Positions 13,777 to 20,765 of a stretch of 24,901 bases of DNA are shown piece by piece (position 1 is the stretch's first letter; each line of letters starts with the position of its first letter). The position numbers and the translations under genes were made by a program. This DNA is from DASVDE01 sp036381235. GTDB lineage: Bacteria > Actinomycetota > Thermoleophilia > Solirubrobacterales > 70-9. Location of the stretch: positions 1 through 24,901 of the forward strand of contig DASVDE010000024.1 of the NCBI GenBank assembly GCA_036381235.1. The letters run 5' to 3'. The notes under the pieces are model-generated. The model was not told where the DNA came from. It saw only the letters and a program-made list of their open reading frames with translations, and did no database searches.

Positions 13777-13807
13777 CCACACTGGGGTGTGGTCAAAGTA
13801 CGCCACG
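13762..13807. repeat. 21-bp perfect inverted repeat with 4-base loop, hemC/cobA-hemD junction
   Basis: Arms at 13762-13782 and 13787-13807 are exact inverses around TGGG. The stop codon of hemC is inside the left arm, and the right arm ends just before the Shine-Dalgarno of the next gene. In RNA it would be a very stable hairpin within the operon; there is no T-tract, so full termination is not implied. Its core, TTTGACCAC then 10 bases then GGTCAAA (13772-13797), matches the palindrome upstream of ccmA in sequence and spacing. Confidence 0.85.
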
Positions 13808-13813
13808 CTGTAT

Positions 13814-13818
13814 GGAGG
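13814..13818 (+). promoter_or_regulatory. Ribosome binding site GGAGG for cobA/hemD
   Basis: GGAGG six bases before GTG 13825 decides the start of the fused methyltransferase/synthase gene over the upstream GTG at 13789, which lies in the hairpin. It is one of the few strong Shine-Dalgarno sequences in this window and would be freed from, but adjacent to, the 21-bp hairpin. Confidence 0.75.
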
Positions 13819-13824
13819 CAGCCT

Positions 13825-15360
13825 GTGAACGCACGGCGCGGAGTCGTGTATCTGGTCGGGGCAGGGCCCGGCGACCCCGGCTTGATGACGGCGCGGTCAC
13901 TGGAGCTGATCGCCTCCGCCGACGCGATCTTCCATGACCGTCTCATCCCACCGGGCGCCCTGGATAGCGCCCGCGCCGACGCCGAGCTGATCTACGTCGG
14001 CAAGGCGCCCGGCATCCCCTCGGTTCCACAGGAGGAGATCGGCGCACGGCTGATCGAAGCGGCACAGGCAGGCAGGAGCGTCGTGCGACTGAAGGGAGGG
14101 GACCCGTTCGTCTTCGGGCGCGGCGGTGAGGAGGGGGAGGCGCTGCGCGCGGCCGGGATCGAGTTCGAGGTCGTGCCCGGCGTCACAGCCGGAGTCGCCG
14201 CCACCGCCTACGCGGGAATTCCCGTCACCCACCGCGACGACGCCTCCGCGGTCGCCTTCGTCACCGGCCACGAGGACCCCGAGAAGGAAGAGGCGGCGCT
14301 CGACTGGGGCGCTCTGGCGCGCTTCCCGGGAACGCTCGTCTTCTACATGGGCGTGAAAAAGCTGACCGCGAACGCCGCCGCTTTGATCGACGCCGGTCGC
14401 GATCCCAAGGAGCCGGCCGCGGCGGTCGAGCGCGGCACGATGGACGGGCAGCGCACGGTGGTCGCCACGCTGGCGACGCTTGCCGATGTTGTCGAGCGGG
14501 AGGGGGTCAAAGCACCGGCGCTGATCGTCGTCGGCTCGGTCGTCGAGCGCCGCGAGGAGCTGGCCTGGCTGGAGCGCCGCCCGCTGCATGGTCGCCGCGT
14601 CGTCGTCACCCGCGCCCGCGCCCAGGCCAGCGGCCTCGCCGCGACGCTGCGCGGCCTGGGCGCAGAGGTGGTCGAGCTGCCGGCGATCCGGATCAAGCCA
14701 CGGATCGACTCCGAGGAGGTGCGCCACGCCGTGGCGCGGATCGGCGAGTACGCGCTGATCTGCGTGACCAGCGCAAACGGGGCGCACCTGTTGTTCGAGG
14801 CGCTGGCGGGCGCGGGCCTCGATGCCCGCGCGCTGAGCCGGACGGAAAAGGAAGGCACAGCGGCGACCAGAACCACCGTGGCCGCAATTGGATCGGGAAC
14901 CGCGAGGGCCCTCGTCGAGCATGGAATCAGAGCCGATGTCGTTCCTGAGAAGTTCGTCGCCGAGGCGCTGGTCGAGGCACTCGCGGAGGTAAATGTGGAG
15001 GGAAAGCCTGTCCTCATTGCCCGTGCTTCAGAAGCGCGCGACGTGCTGCCGGACGCGCTGCGCGAGCGCGGCGCCGAGGTCGACGTCGTCGCCCTCTACG
15101 AGACGGTTCGGGAGGAGCCCGATCCCGAGGCGGTCGAGACCGCCCAGGAAGCCGACTACGTCACCTTCACCTCCTCCTCTACCGTCCGCAATCTGACCGA
15201 GACGCTCGGAGACCGCTTCCCTCGCGCCGCGCGCGTCGTCTCGATCGGCCCAATCACCAGCGAAGCTGCCCGCGCCGCCGGCCTCGATGTTCACGTCGAA
15301 GCCGAGCGCCACGACGTCGACGGCCTCCTGGACGCGCTGCTCGCCGACGCAGGCAACTGA
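13825..15360 (+). CDS. cobA-hemD: Uroporphyrinogen-III C-methyltransferase / uroporphyrinogen-III synthase fusion
   Basis: The 511-residue protein joins two enzymes. Residues 1 to about 245 are the SUMT (CobA) domain: VYLVGAGPGDPGLMT (9-22), VRLKGGDPFVFGRGGEE (87-103), VVPGVTAGVAATAYAGIPVTHR (117-137), FYMGVKK, then KAPALIVVGSVV. Residues from about 255 are HemD: RRVVVTRARAQASGL, TSANGAHLLFEAL, VFTSSST-type TFTSSSTVRNL and VSIGPITSEAARAAGL. HemD closes hydroxymethylbilane to uroporphyrinogen III, and SUMT methylates it towards precorrin-2 for siroheme and cobalamin, so the fusion sits at the branch between heme and corrinoids. It follows hemC by 48 bases filled by the hairpin. The GTG start is set by GGAGG. 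A short extra segment near SRTEKEGTAATRTT in the HemD half looks like a lineage-specific insertion. Confidence 0.93.
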   Translation: MNARRGVVYLVGAGPGDPGLMTARSLELIASADAIFHDRLIPPGALDSARADAELIYVGKAPGIPSVPQEEIGARLIEAAQAGRSVVRLKGGDPFVFGRGGEEGEALRAAGIEFEVVPGVTAGVAATAYAGIPVTHRDDASAVAFVTGHEDPEKEEAALDWGALARFPGTLVFYMGVKKLTANAAALIDAGRDPKEPAAAVERGTMDGQRTVVATLATLADVVEREGVKAPALIVVGSVVERREELAWLERRPLHGRRVVVTRARAQASGLAATLRGLGAEVVELPAIRIKPRIDSEEVRHAVARIGEYALICVTSANGAHLLFEALAGAGLDARALSRTEKEGTAATRTTVAAIGSGTARALVEHGIRADVVPEKFVAEALVEALAEVNVEGKPVLIARASEARDVLPDALRERGAEVDVVALYETVREEPDPEAVETAQEADYVTFTSSSTVRNLTETLGDRFPRAARVVSIGPITSEAARAAGLDVHVEAERHDVDGLLDALLADAGN

Positions 15361-15365
15361 GTGTG

Positions 15366-16154
15366 ATGGCTTTCGGAGCGCCGCACCGGCACTTTCGCGT
15401 CACCGACTCGACCAACGCGCAAGCCAAGGAGCTGGCCGCGGCCGGAGCACCCAACGGCACGGTGGTGACGGCTTCCGAGCAGACCGCCGGGCGGGGGCGC
15501 CGGGGGCGCACCTGGGTGGCGCCACCCGGCAAGGCGCTGCTCTACTCGCTGCTGTTGCGCCCGCTCGGCGACCGTCCCCTGCTGCCGCTGGCCGCCGCGC
15601 TCGCCGTCTGCGAAACGGCAGAGGAGCTGGCAACCAAGGCATCTGACGCCGGGGGAGAGACCGATCTGGCATGCGCGGTCAAGTGGCCCAACGACGTGCT
15701 GGTCGACGGCCGAAAGCTGGCGGGAATCCTGATCGAGGCGCGTCCCGCAACCAGCACGAGTGGCTGGGCAGTGGTCGGCGTAGGCCTCAACCTTTCTATA
15801 TCTCCAGACGAGTTCCCGCCCGACCTCAGGAAAACGGCGATCTCGATCTTCGGCCCGAGCGGGGGTCGGGGCAAGTCCCGACGGAGCCTCCACGCTGTTG
15901 CTCCGGCAGGACTTTCACCGACCCCCCTCACCGCAGCCGCGGTTCTAAACCGTCACCTCACTCGCTGGGTCGACGCGGAAGACGAGGCGATCCTCGCCGC
16001 CTGGGAGAAACGCGATGCGCTGGCGGGGCAGGAGGTCGCCTGGGAAGGCGGCTCAGGAGTCGCCGGTGGAGTCGACGGCAGCGGAAACCTCATCGTCGCC
16101 ACCGCCGGTGGCCCCGTCACCCTCAGCGCCGGCGAGGTCCGTCTTCGCACCTGA
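15366..16154 (+). CDS. birA: Biotin--[acetyl-CoA-carboxylase] ligase, with a repeat-derived insertion
   Basis: The 262-residue protein is a biotin protein ligase without the N-terminal DNA-binding domain: DSTNAQAKELA (14-24), ATP/biotin loop GRGRRGRTW (42-50), KWPNDVLVDGRKLAGILIEA (106-125), VVGVGLNL (136-143) and a small C-terminal SH3-like domain. It makes biotinyl-AMP and attaches biotin to carboxylase carrier proteins. The start is ATG 15366 (GTG 15363 immediately before it is possible), five bases after the cobA/hemD stop. Residues 166-190 (GGRGKSRRSL to PLTA) are encoded by a palindromic element at 15859-15934 also found upstream of the aldehyde dehydrogenase gene. They fall between the central and C-terminal domains, where family members have a variable loop, so the enzyme is probably still active. 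The last 102 bases overlap the helicase gene on the other strand. Confidence 0.9.
   Translation: MAFGAPHRHFRVTDSTNAQAKELAAAGAPNGTVVTASEQTAGRGRRGRTWVAPPGKALLYSLLLRPLGDRPLLPLAAALAVCETAEELATKASDAGGETDLACAVKWPNDVLVDGRKLAGILIEARPATSTSGWAVVGVGLNLSISPDEFPPDLRKTAISIFGPSGGRGKSRRSLHAVAPAGLSPTPLTAAAVLNRHLTRWVDAEDEAILAAWEKRDALAGQEVAWEGGSGVAGGVDGSGNLIVATAGGPVTLSAGEVRLRT
15859..15934 (+). repeat. Palindromic element, copy 2 (inside birA)
   Basis: Arms at 15861-15878 and 15909-15926 pair in 16 of 18 positions. The element aligns along its length with copy 1 at 7357-7433, in the same orientation; the shared core AAGTCYCGACGGAGCCTCC is followed by a partly conserved GCTGTT and both end in CTCACCGC. In the birA frame it is free of stops and adds 25 codons, so the reading frame is kept. 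Lower arm symmetry than copy 1 fits an older insertion adapting to protein coding. Confidence 0.8.
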
Positions 16155-18719
16155 GGCATCCTCGTTGGCTGCTCCGTTTTTTTCGGCCTTCACCGCGCCT
16201 TTGGAGTCTGCCTCGGATTCGTCTCGCGAGTCCTTGGTCGCGTCGACTTCGGCACCGTTCGCGTCCGCCTTCACCTCACCGTTCTGCTTCGGCCGTTTGT
16301 TGCGTTTGCGGCGACGCTTGCCGCCCTTGGGGAAGTTGCGCAGCAGCTCCCGGGCGATCGCCGACGGTTTGCGCGCCATTCGCATCCGAGCCCCGCGCAG
16401 AACCTCCTCACCCTCTGGGGTATGCGCCACGGCGGCTGCCAACGACGCCACCGCCAAGCGGCGGTCCTGTTTGCGCGCCGCGTGGACCAACCGCCGCGCA
16501 TTGCGCCCGTGCGCCCGTCCTGAGGAATTGACCAACAGCCCCAGCAGCCTCTTCGTCTCCGGCCAGCGCTGCACCGCGTACTCCTCGTGCAGCTCACGGG
16601 TGTAGGAGGCGAGCCTCCAGACCCAGGCCTGCGCCTGGTCTCGCCGCCCGATCCGCTTGTCGACCAGCGCCTGCAGCAGCGTTCGCGTCCCCGCCCGTTT
16701 GTCCTCGCGACTCCAGGTGCCGACGATGTCGATCGCGTCGTCGAACGCGTCGGCGTCGCGCAGATCGGCGATCTCCGCCAGCGCTTTCAGCCGCAGCTGC
16801 GAGTTGCGATTGCGCTGTACGCAGGTCAAGAGGAAACGACGACGCAGCTCCTTGGTCTGGTCGTTTTGGAGCATCGCCCGCGCGCGCCGCCAGCCCTGCG
16901 GGTTGACCCGCGCACCGGCCAGCGCCGCCCAGGCGTGCTGCTCGGGATAGTCGAGGTTCTCGACCGCGATCCGCCACAGCTCCCGCTCCAGCACCTGCAT
17001 GCGGCGCGCCTCGTCGTCGGAGACGGGGACCACACGCCGCTCGACCCGCACCTTGCGCCCCCGCCCGCGCCGCACCGGCCCGACGACGATCGCGCCGCCG
17101 CGGTAGACGTCGCGGTCGAGCAGGCTGTGCAGGGTGACGATCGCCTCGTCGTGAGTTGTCGCCGGGTGGACGAAGTCGATCACCAAGCCCGCTTCCTTGC
17201 CGGGCGCACGCCGCGTCACCCGCCCGACTCGCTGCTGGTAGACCCGTCGCGAGGCGGTCGGCGCCAGGTGCATGCAGATCGTCGCCCGCGGCGAGTTCCA
17301 TCCCTCCGCCAGCAGCATCGCGTTGCAGAGCACGTCGACCTCGCCCCGCTCGAAGGCGGCGAGGATCTCCGCCAGCTCGCGCTTCGGCGTCTCACCGGAA
17401 ACTGCGCGCGCCACGATCCCCGTGTCCTGGAAGGCTTTCGCCACGTTCTTCGCGTGCTGCACCCCGGCCGTGTACAGGACCCCGGGGACTTTGCGGAAAC
17501 GGGTCTTGTAGAGGTCGGCGATGGCCACGTTGAAGGGCTCCTGGTCGAGCAGTGCGGCCAGCTCTTCCTGGTCGAAGTCCTGGTCGACCTCGCCTTTGCG
17601 CAGCGGCACTTTGGCGATGGTTCGCACGCCGGGACCGGGCGGGATGCGCAGGCAGCGCAACGGCGAGATCACCCCGCGGCGCGCGGCCTGGGCGAGATCG
17701 AAGCGCGATGTCTGAGTTGGAAAGAGATCGGCGACGTGGCGCGCGATCAACGCCCCCGTCGCGGTCATTCCGATGTAGACCGGACCGGTCCACTCGCGGA
17801 TGCAGGCGCTGGTTTTCTCGCCCAGTGCCGTGTGCGCCTCGTCGCAGATCACGATCGAGTAGGCGTCGGAGACGCGCTTGTGATTGCGGACGAACCACTG
17901 GTAGGTCTCGACTGTGACCGGGCCGTCGGGGTCGTCACGGCCATCGAGGAGCGGCGGGCGCAGCCGCTCCTTGTAGCCGCGCTCGGAGATCTCGCCGATG
18001 AACTGATCGACCAGGTTGCGGCGGTGGGTGAGGATCAGCACCCCGCCGGTGCGGGATGCATCGATGAAGCCGACCGCGGCGACGGTCTTACCGGCGCCGG
18101 TTGCGTGCTCGAACCAGAAGCGGCGCTCGGCGCCGGGGTCTTCCGGCGCCTCCTCGATCGGCGCCTCCTCGTCGGGCGGAACCTCCTCCTCCCAATCCTG
18201 GGGCTCTTCGTCGGGAGCGACCTCGTCATCCTCCGCCGCCTCATCGCCTTCTTCCCCGTCCTCGGAAACGACCTCTTCGAGATCCTCATCGAGCGATGGA
18301 ACGGACGCTTCGGCGATTTCGTCGGCCGTAGCCCCCTCGGCATTGCCGTTGCGCGAGCCGTTCTCCGCCGCAACCTGCTGCTCGGCCATCAGCTCGGTCA
18401 GCGTTCCCGACAGCGCGTCGACCTGGTGCGGGTTCAGCTCGGCGCCGTCGCGCAGCTTCGGCGGCTCTTCGGCAAGCAATCGCTCCAGGCCCAATAACAA
18501 TGAGAAATTGCGGCGCCACTCGATCGAAGGCTCCTCGGCGCCGGCGTTCAGCTCGGTCAGCGCCGCATCGAGCGCCCGGCGGCGCGCGGTGCCGGGCGCC
18601 AGCGCCTCCGGCCCCTCGCCATCGAGCAGGAAGGGCTCGCGGGCGAACTTCGCCGCGCGATCGATCTCGTCGCTTGAGGGAACTGCCGCCGACGCGGCAA
18701 CTTCGCTGGTATTAGCCAT
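16053..18719 (-). CDS. DEAD/DEAH-box superfamily 2 helicase with acidic insert
   Basis: The 888-residue protein has SF2 helicase motifs: a Q-like LNPHQVDAL (95-103), Walker A ATGAGKT (206-212), DEAH 293-296 in IVICDEAHTALG, motif III TATG (319-322), NAMLLAEGWNSPRATICMHLAPT (motif V) and QRVGRVTRR (496-504, motif VI). Between the Q-like motif and Walker A, where about 20 residues are usual, lie about 85 residues rich in Asp and Glu (114-198). After the helicase core comes a helical region, then KRRRKRNKRPKQ and a low-complexity tail rich in Lys, Asp, Ala and Gly. It is probably a nucleic acid helicase of the UvrB/Res III type; target unknown. Start ATG 18719 has AAGG upstream; an ATG at 18827 would add 36 residues without family features. 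The tail coding overlaps birA tail to tail by 102 bases. Confidence 0.85.
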   Translation of the reverse strand: MANTSEVAASAAVPSSDEIDRAAKFAREPFLLDGEGPEALAPGTARRRALDAALTELNAGAEEPSIEWRRNFSLLLGLERLLAEEPPKLRDGAELNPHQVDALSGTLTELMAEQQVAAENGSRNGNAEGATADEIAEASVPSLDEDLEEVVSEDGEEGDEAAEDDEVAPDEEPQDWEEEVPPDEEAPIEEAPEDPGAERRFWFEHATGAGKTVAAVGFIDASRTGGVLILTHRRNLVDQFIGEISERGYKERLRPPLLDGRDDPDGPVTVETYQWFVRNHKRVSDAYSIVICDEAHTALGEKTSACIREWTGPVYIGMTATGALIARHVADLFPTQTSRFDLAQAARRGVISPLRCLRIPPGPGVRTIAKVPLRKGEVDQDFDQEELAALLDQEPFNVAIADLYKTRFRKVPGVLYTAGVQHAKNVAKAFQDTGIVARAVSGETPKRELAEILAAFERGEVDVLCNAMLLAEGWNSPRATICMHLAPTASRRVYQQRVGRVTRRAPGKEAGLVIDFVHPATTHDEAIVTLHSLLDRDVYRGGAIVVGPVRRGRGRKVRVERRVVPVSDDEARRMQVLERELWRIAVENLDYPEQHAWAALAGARVNPQGWRRARAMLQNDQTKELRRRFLLTCVQRNRNSQLRLKALAEIADLRDADAFDDAIDIVGTWSREDKRAGTRTLLQALVDKRIGRRDQAQAWVWRLASYTRELHEEYAVQRWPETKRLLGLLVNSSGRAHGRNARRLVHAARKQDRRLAVASLAAAVAHTPEGEEVLRGARMRMARKPSAIARELLRNFPKGGKRRRKRNKRPKQNGEVKADANGAEVDATKDSRDESEADSKGAVKAEKNGAANEDASGAKTDLAGAEGDGATGGGDDEVSAAVDSTGDS

Positions 18720-18844
18720 GAAGCCCTTAGGTCCGTCCCAGCCAGGACGCGAGACGTTTGGCCGGGACCAGTAGGTGAGGATGCCGAGGCTCGTTTCACT
18801 CCCCCCGGCGATCTCAGCGGCCCGCATTCGGGCGGACCGAACAG

Positions 18845-18857
18845 AAGGTATTTAATC
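18845..18857. promoter_or_regulatory. Candidate divergent promoter patch
   Basis: AAGGTATTTAATC is the most AT-rich stretch in the 147-base gap between the helicase and TlpA-like genes. On the minus strand TACCTT (18850-18845) matches TANNNT; on the plus strand TTTAAT (18851-18856) lies ten bases before ATG 18867. It may hold both -10 boxes. Position and composition are the only evidence. Confidence 0.35.
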
Positions 18858-18866
18858 ATCCAGACG

Positions 18867-19481
18867 ATGCGTTTGGGGCGAAACTTCGGGAACTGGGCAG
18901 CGCCGGCCGCGACGACGCGCTCGCTCGCGATGCTGGTCACAACCATGCTGGTGCTTGCCGGGTGTGGCGCCTCCCAGTCAGGGGGCGGCGCGGCTCCCGA
19001 TTACGCGAAGGCGCTGGCCGGCTCTCCCGCTCCGCTGGCGGCGCTGCACCGCCAGGCGAATGAACTGCTGCCAGGCGGAGTCGACGCCTACGAGAAGCGG
19101 ATCGCCGCCCTGCGCGGCTACCCGGTGGTGGTCAACATCTGGGCGTCCTGGTGCGGTTCCTGCCGATTCGAGTTCCCCACTTTCCAGCAGGTCAGTGCAC
19201 AGTACGGCAAGCGCGTCGCCTTCCTCGGCGTCGACAGCCAGGACTCAGACGACGCCGCCGCCACCTTCTTGAAGGAGGAGCCCGTCCCCTACCCAAGCTA
19301 CGCCGACCCCGGCGAGGAGGTTGCCCAGAGCATCGACGCCAGTCGCGGCCTCCCCGCCACCGCCTTCTACGATCGCGACGGCAAGCTCGTCTACTCCACC
19401 TACATCCCCTACGAGAGCGCTGCGGAACTGCGGGCCGACATCGAGCGCTACGCGCTCGGCGGAAGCGACGAGGGCGGATAA
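18867..19481 (+). CDS. TlpA/ResA-like thioredoxin lipoprotein
   Basis: The 204-residue protein has a signal peptide ending in a lipobox LVLAGC (28-33; C33 is the lipidated residue), a short linker, then a thioredoxin fold with VVVNIWASWCGSCRFEFP (87-104; redox pair C96 and C99), FLGVDSQD, and a cis-Pro segment GLPATAFYDRDGK. It would be anchored outside the cell membrane and reduce or oxidise thiols. TlpA/ResA/CcmG proteins of this type often keep apocytochrome c cysteines reduced, which fits the ccm genes about 8 kb away, but it could serve other secreted proteins. The start ATG 18867 follows an AT-rich patch. It is followed after seven bases by the NfeD gene, so it heads the unit TlpA, NfeD, slipin, GalT. 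It is divergent from the helicase. Confidence 0.88.
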   Translation: MRLGRNFGNWAAPAATTRSLAMLVTTMLVLAGCGASQSGGGAAPDYAKALAGSPAPLAALHRQANELLPGGVDAYEKRIAALRGYPVVVNIWASWCGSCRFEFPTFQQVSAQYGKRVAFLGVDSQDSDDAAATFLKEEPVPYPSYADPGEEVAQSIDASRGLPATAFYDRDGKLVYSTYIPYESAAELRADIERYALGGSDEGG

Positions 19482-19488
19482 TCGACGC

Positions 19489-19974
19489 ATGGACTTCTTC
19501 GTCGTCGTCGCACTGGTCGGAATCGCCCTGCTCATCGCCGAGCTGCTGCTGCCGACCGGCGGCGTGCTGGCGGCGCTGGGGGCAGCGGGGCTGGTCGTCG
19601 CCGGACTGCTGGCGCTCGACTCCGACGCCGGCAGCCGGGATGTGATCGGGCCGGCCCTGATCGCCCTCGGCGCCCTCTCCCTCGTCACCTTCTTCATCGT
19701 CGCCCGCAAAGTGCTGGCGGCGCACCGCGACGAGCCGGTCCGCACCGGCTCCGAGGAGTTGGTCGGCGGCGTCGCCGAGGCGCGCAGCACGCTCGACCCC
19801 GATGGCCAAGTCTGGATCGAGGGGGCGCTGTGGGGGGCGCGACTGGCCAATGGTGCGGCGCCCGTGCGAATGGGGGATAGAGTCATCGTCGAGGCGGTCG
19901 AGGGGCTGACGCTGGTGGTGCGCCCCGCGGCCGCGACGCCGTCGACAGGCCATGCCGAGGAAGGAGCACGCTGA
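19489..19974 (+). CDS. NfeD-like membrane protein
   Basis: The 161-residue protein has N-terminal hydrophobic segments (about 3-22, 24-42, 53-74) and a C-terminal small beta-barrel domain: GVAEARSTLDPDGQVWIEGALWGARLANG, then VRMGDRVIVEAVEGLTLVVRP, the typical OB-fold end of NfeD proteins. It lacks the ClpP-like protease domain, so it is the short NfeD type. Short NfeD proteins pair with slipin/stomatin membrane proteins, as here: its stop shares a base with the slipin start (TGATG, 19972-19976). The pair is thought to organise membrane microdomains and quality control; the precise role is unsettled. ATG 19489 is chosen because it precedes helix 1 and comes seven bases after the TlpA-like stop. 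Confidence 0.88.
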   Translation: MDFFVVVALVGIALLIAELLLPTGGVLAALGAAGLVVAGLLALDSDAGSRDVIGPALIALGALSLVTFFIVARKVLAAHRDEPVRTGSEELVGGVAEARSTLDPDGQVWIEGALWGARLANGAAPVRMGDRVIVEAVEGLTLVVRPAAATPSTGHAEEGAR

Positions 19975-20765
19975 TGGAGGTTGCGCTCGGAGTCCTGATC
20001 GTCCTGGCGATCTTCCTGCTGATCGTGATCGGCTCCGCGGTGCGGGTGCTGCGCGAGTACGAGCGCGGGGTGATCTTCCGCCTCGGCCGTCTGATCGCAA
20101 CCAAGGGGCCCGGCCTGATCCTGCTGATCCCGATGATCGACCGCATGGTCAAGGTCGACCTGCGCACGGTGACGCTCAACATCCCGCCCCAGGAAGTGAT
20201 CACCCGTGACAACGTCCCCTCCAGCGTCAACGCGGTCGCCTACTTCCGCGTCGTCGACGCCAACCGCTCGATCGTCGAGGTCGAGAACTACCTGCTCGCC
20301 ACCTCGCAGATCGCGCAGACGGCGCTGCGCTCCGTGCTCGGCAAGGCCGAGCTGGACCAGCTTCTGGCCGAGCGGGAGCGCCTCAACGAGGAGCTGCAGA
20401 AGATCATCGACGAGTCGACCGAGCCCTGGGGCGTGAAGGTGACGGCGGTCGAGATCAAGGACGTCGAGATCCCCGAGCAGATGCAGCGGGCGATGGCGCG
20501 CCAAGCCGAAGCCGAGCGCGAGCGCCGCGCCAAGATCATCAACTCCGAGGGCGAGTACCAGGCGGCGCAGAAGCTCACCGACGCCGCCGACATCATCAGC
20601 ACCAACCCGGCCGGCCTGCAGCTGCGCTACCTGCAGACTCTGCTGGAGATCGGCAGCAACCAGAACACGACGATCGTCTTCCCGCTGCCGATGGACGTGC
20701 TGGAGCCGTTCCTGAAGACCGCTGCGCCGAAGCGCGACCGGGCCACCGAGCCGCCCGCCAGTTGA
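19974..20765 (+). CDS. Slipin (stomatin/prohibitin-like SPFH protein)
   Basis: The 263-residue protein has one N-terminal membrane segment (about 4-24), then the SPFH/band 7 domain: LREYERGVIFRLGRL, KGPGLILLIPMIDRMVKVDLRT, DNVPSSVNAVAYFRVVD, and the ALRSVLGKAELDQLLAERERLN segment, then a coiled helix PEQMQRAMARQAEAERERRAKIINSEGE and LQLRYLQTLLEI. This is a typical bacterial slipin, which oligomerises at the inner membrane face as a scaffold and works with NfeD. It overlaps NfeD at the start and the GalT-like gene at the end (TTGA, 20762-20765). Length is usual. Confidence 0.93.
   Translation: MEVALGVLIVLAIFLLIVIGSAVRVLREYERGVIFRLGRLIATKGPGLILLIPMIDRMVKVDLRTVTLNIPPQEVITRDNVPSSVNAVAYFRVVDANRSIVEVENYLLATSQIAQTALRSVLGKAELDQLLAERERLNEELQKIIDESTEPWGVKVTAVEIKDVEIPEQMQRAMARQAEAERERRAKIINSEGEYQAAQKLTDAADIISTNPAGLQLRYLQTLLEIGSNQNTTIVFPLPMDVLEPFLKTAAPKRDRATEPPAS

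Noticed and set aside
13789..13824. Alternative GTG start of cobA/hemD at 13789
   Set aside because: It lies in the hairpin arm and lacks a ribosome binding site, while GTG 13825 has GGAGG six bases upstream and gives the family's normal N-terminus.
16587..18497. 636-codon plus-strand frame opposite the helicase
   Set aside because: It is antisense to a gene with complete SF2 motifs, has no recognisable domain, and results from codon bias on the opposite strand.
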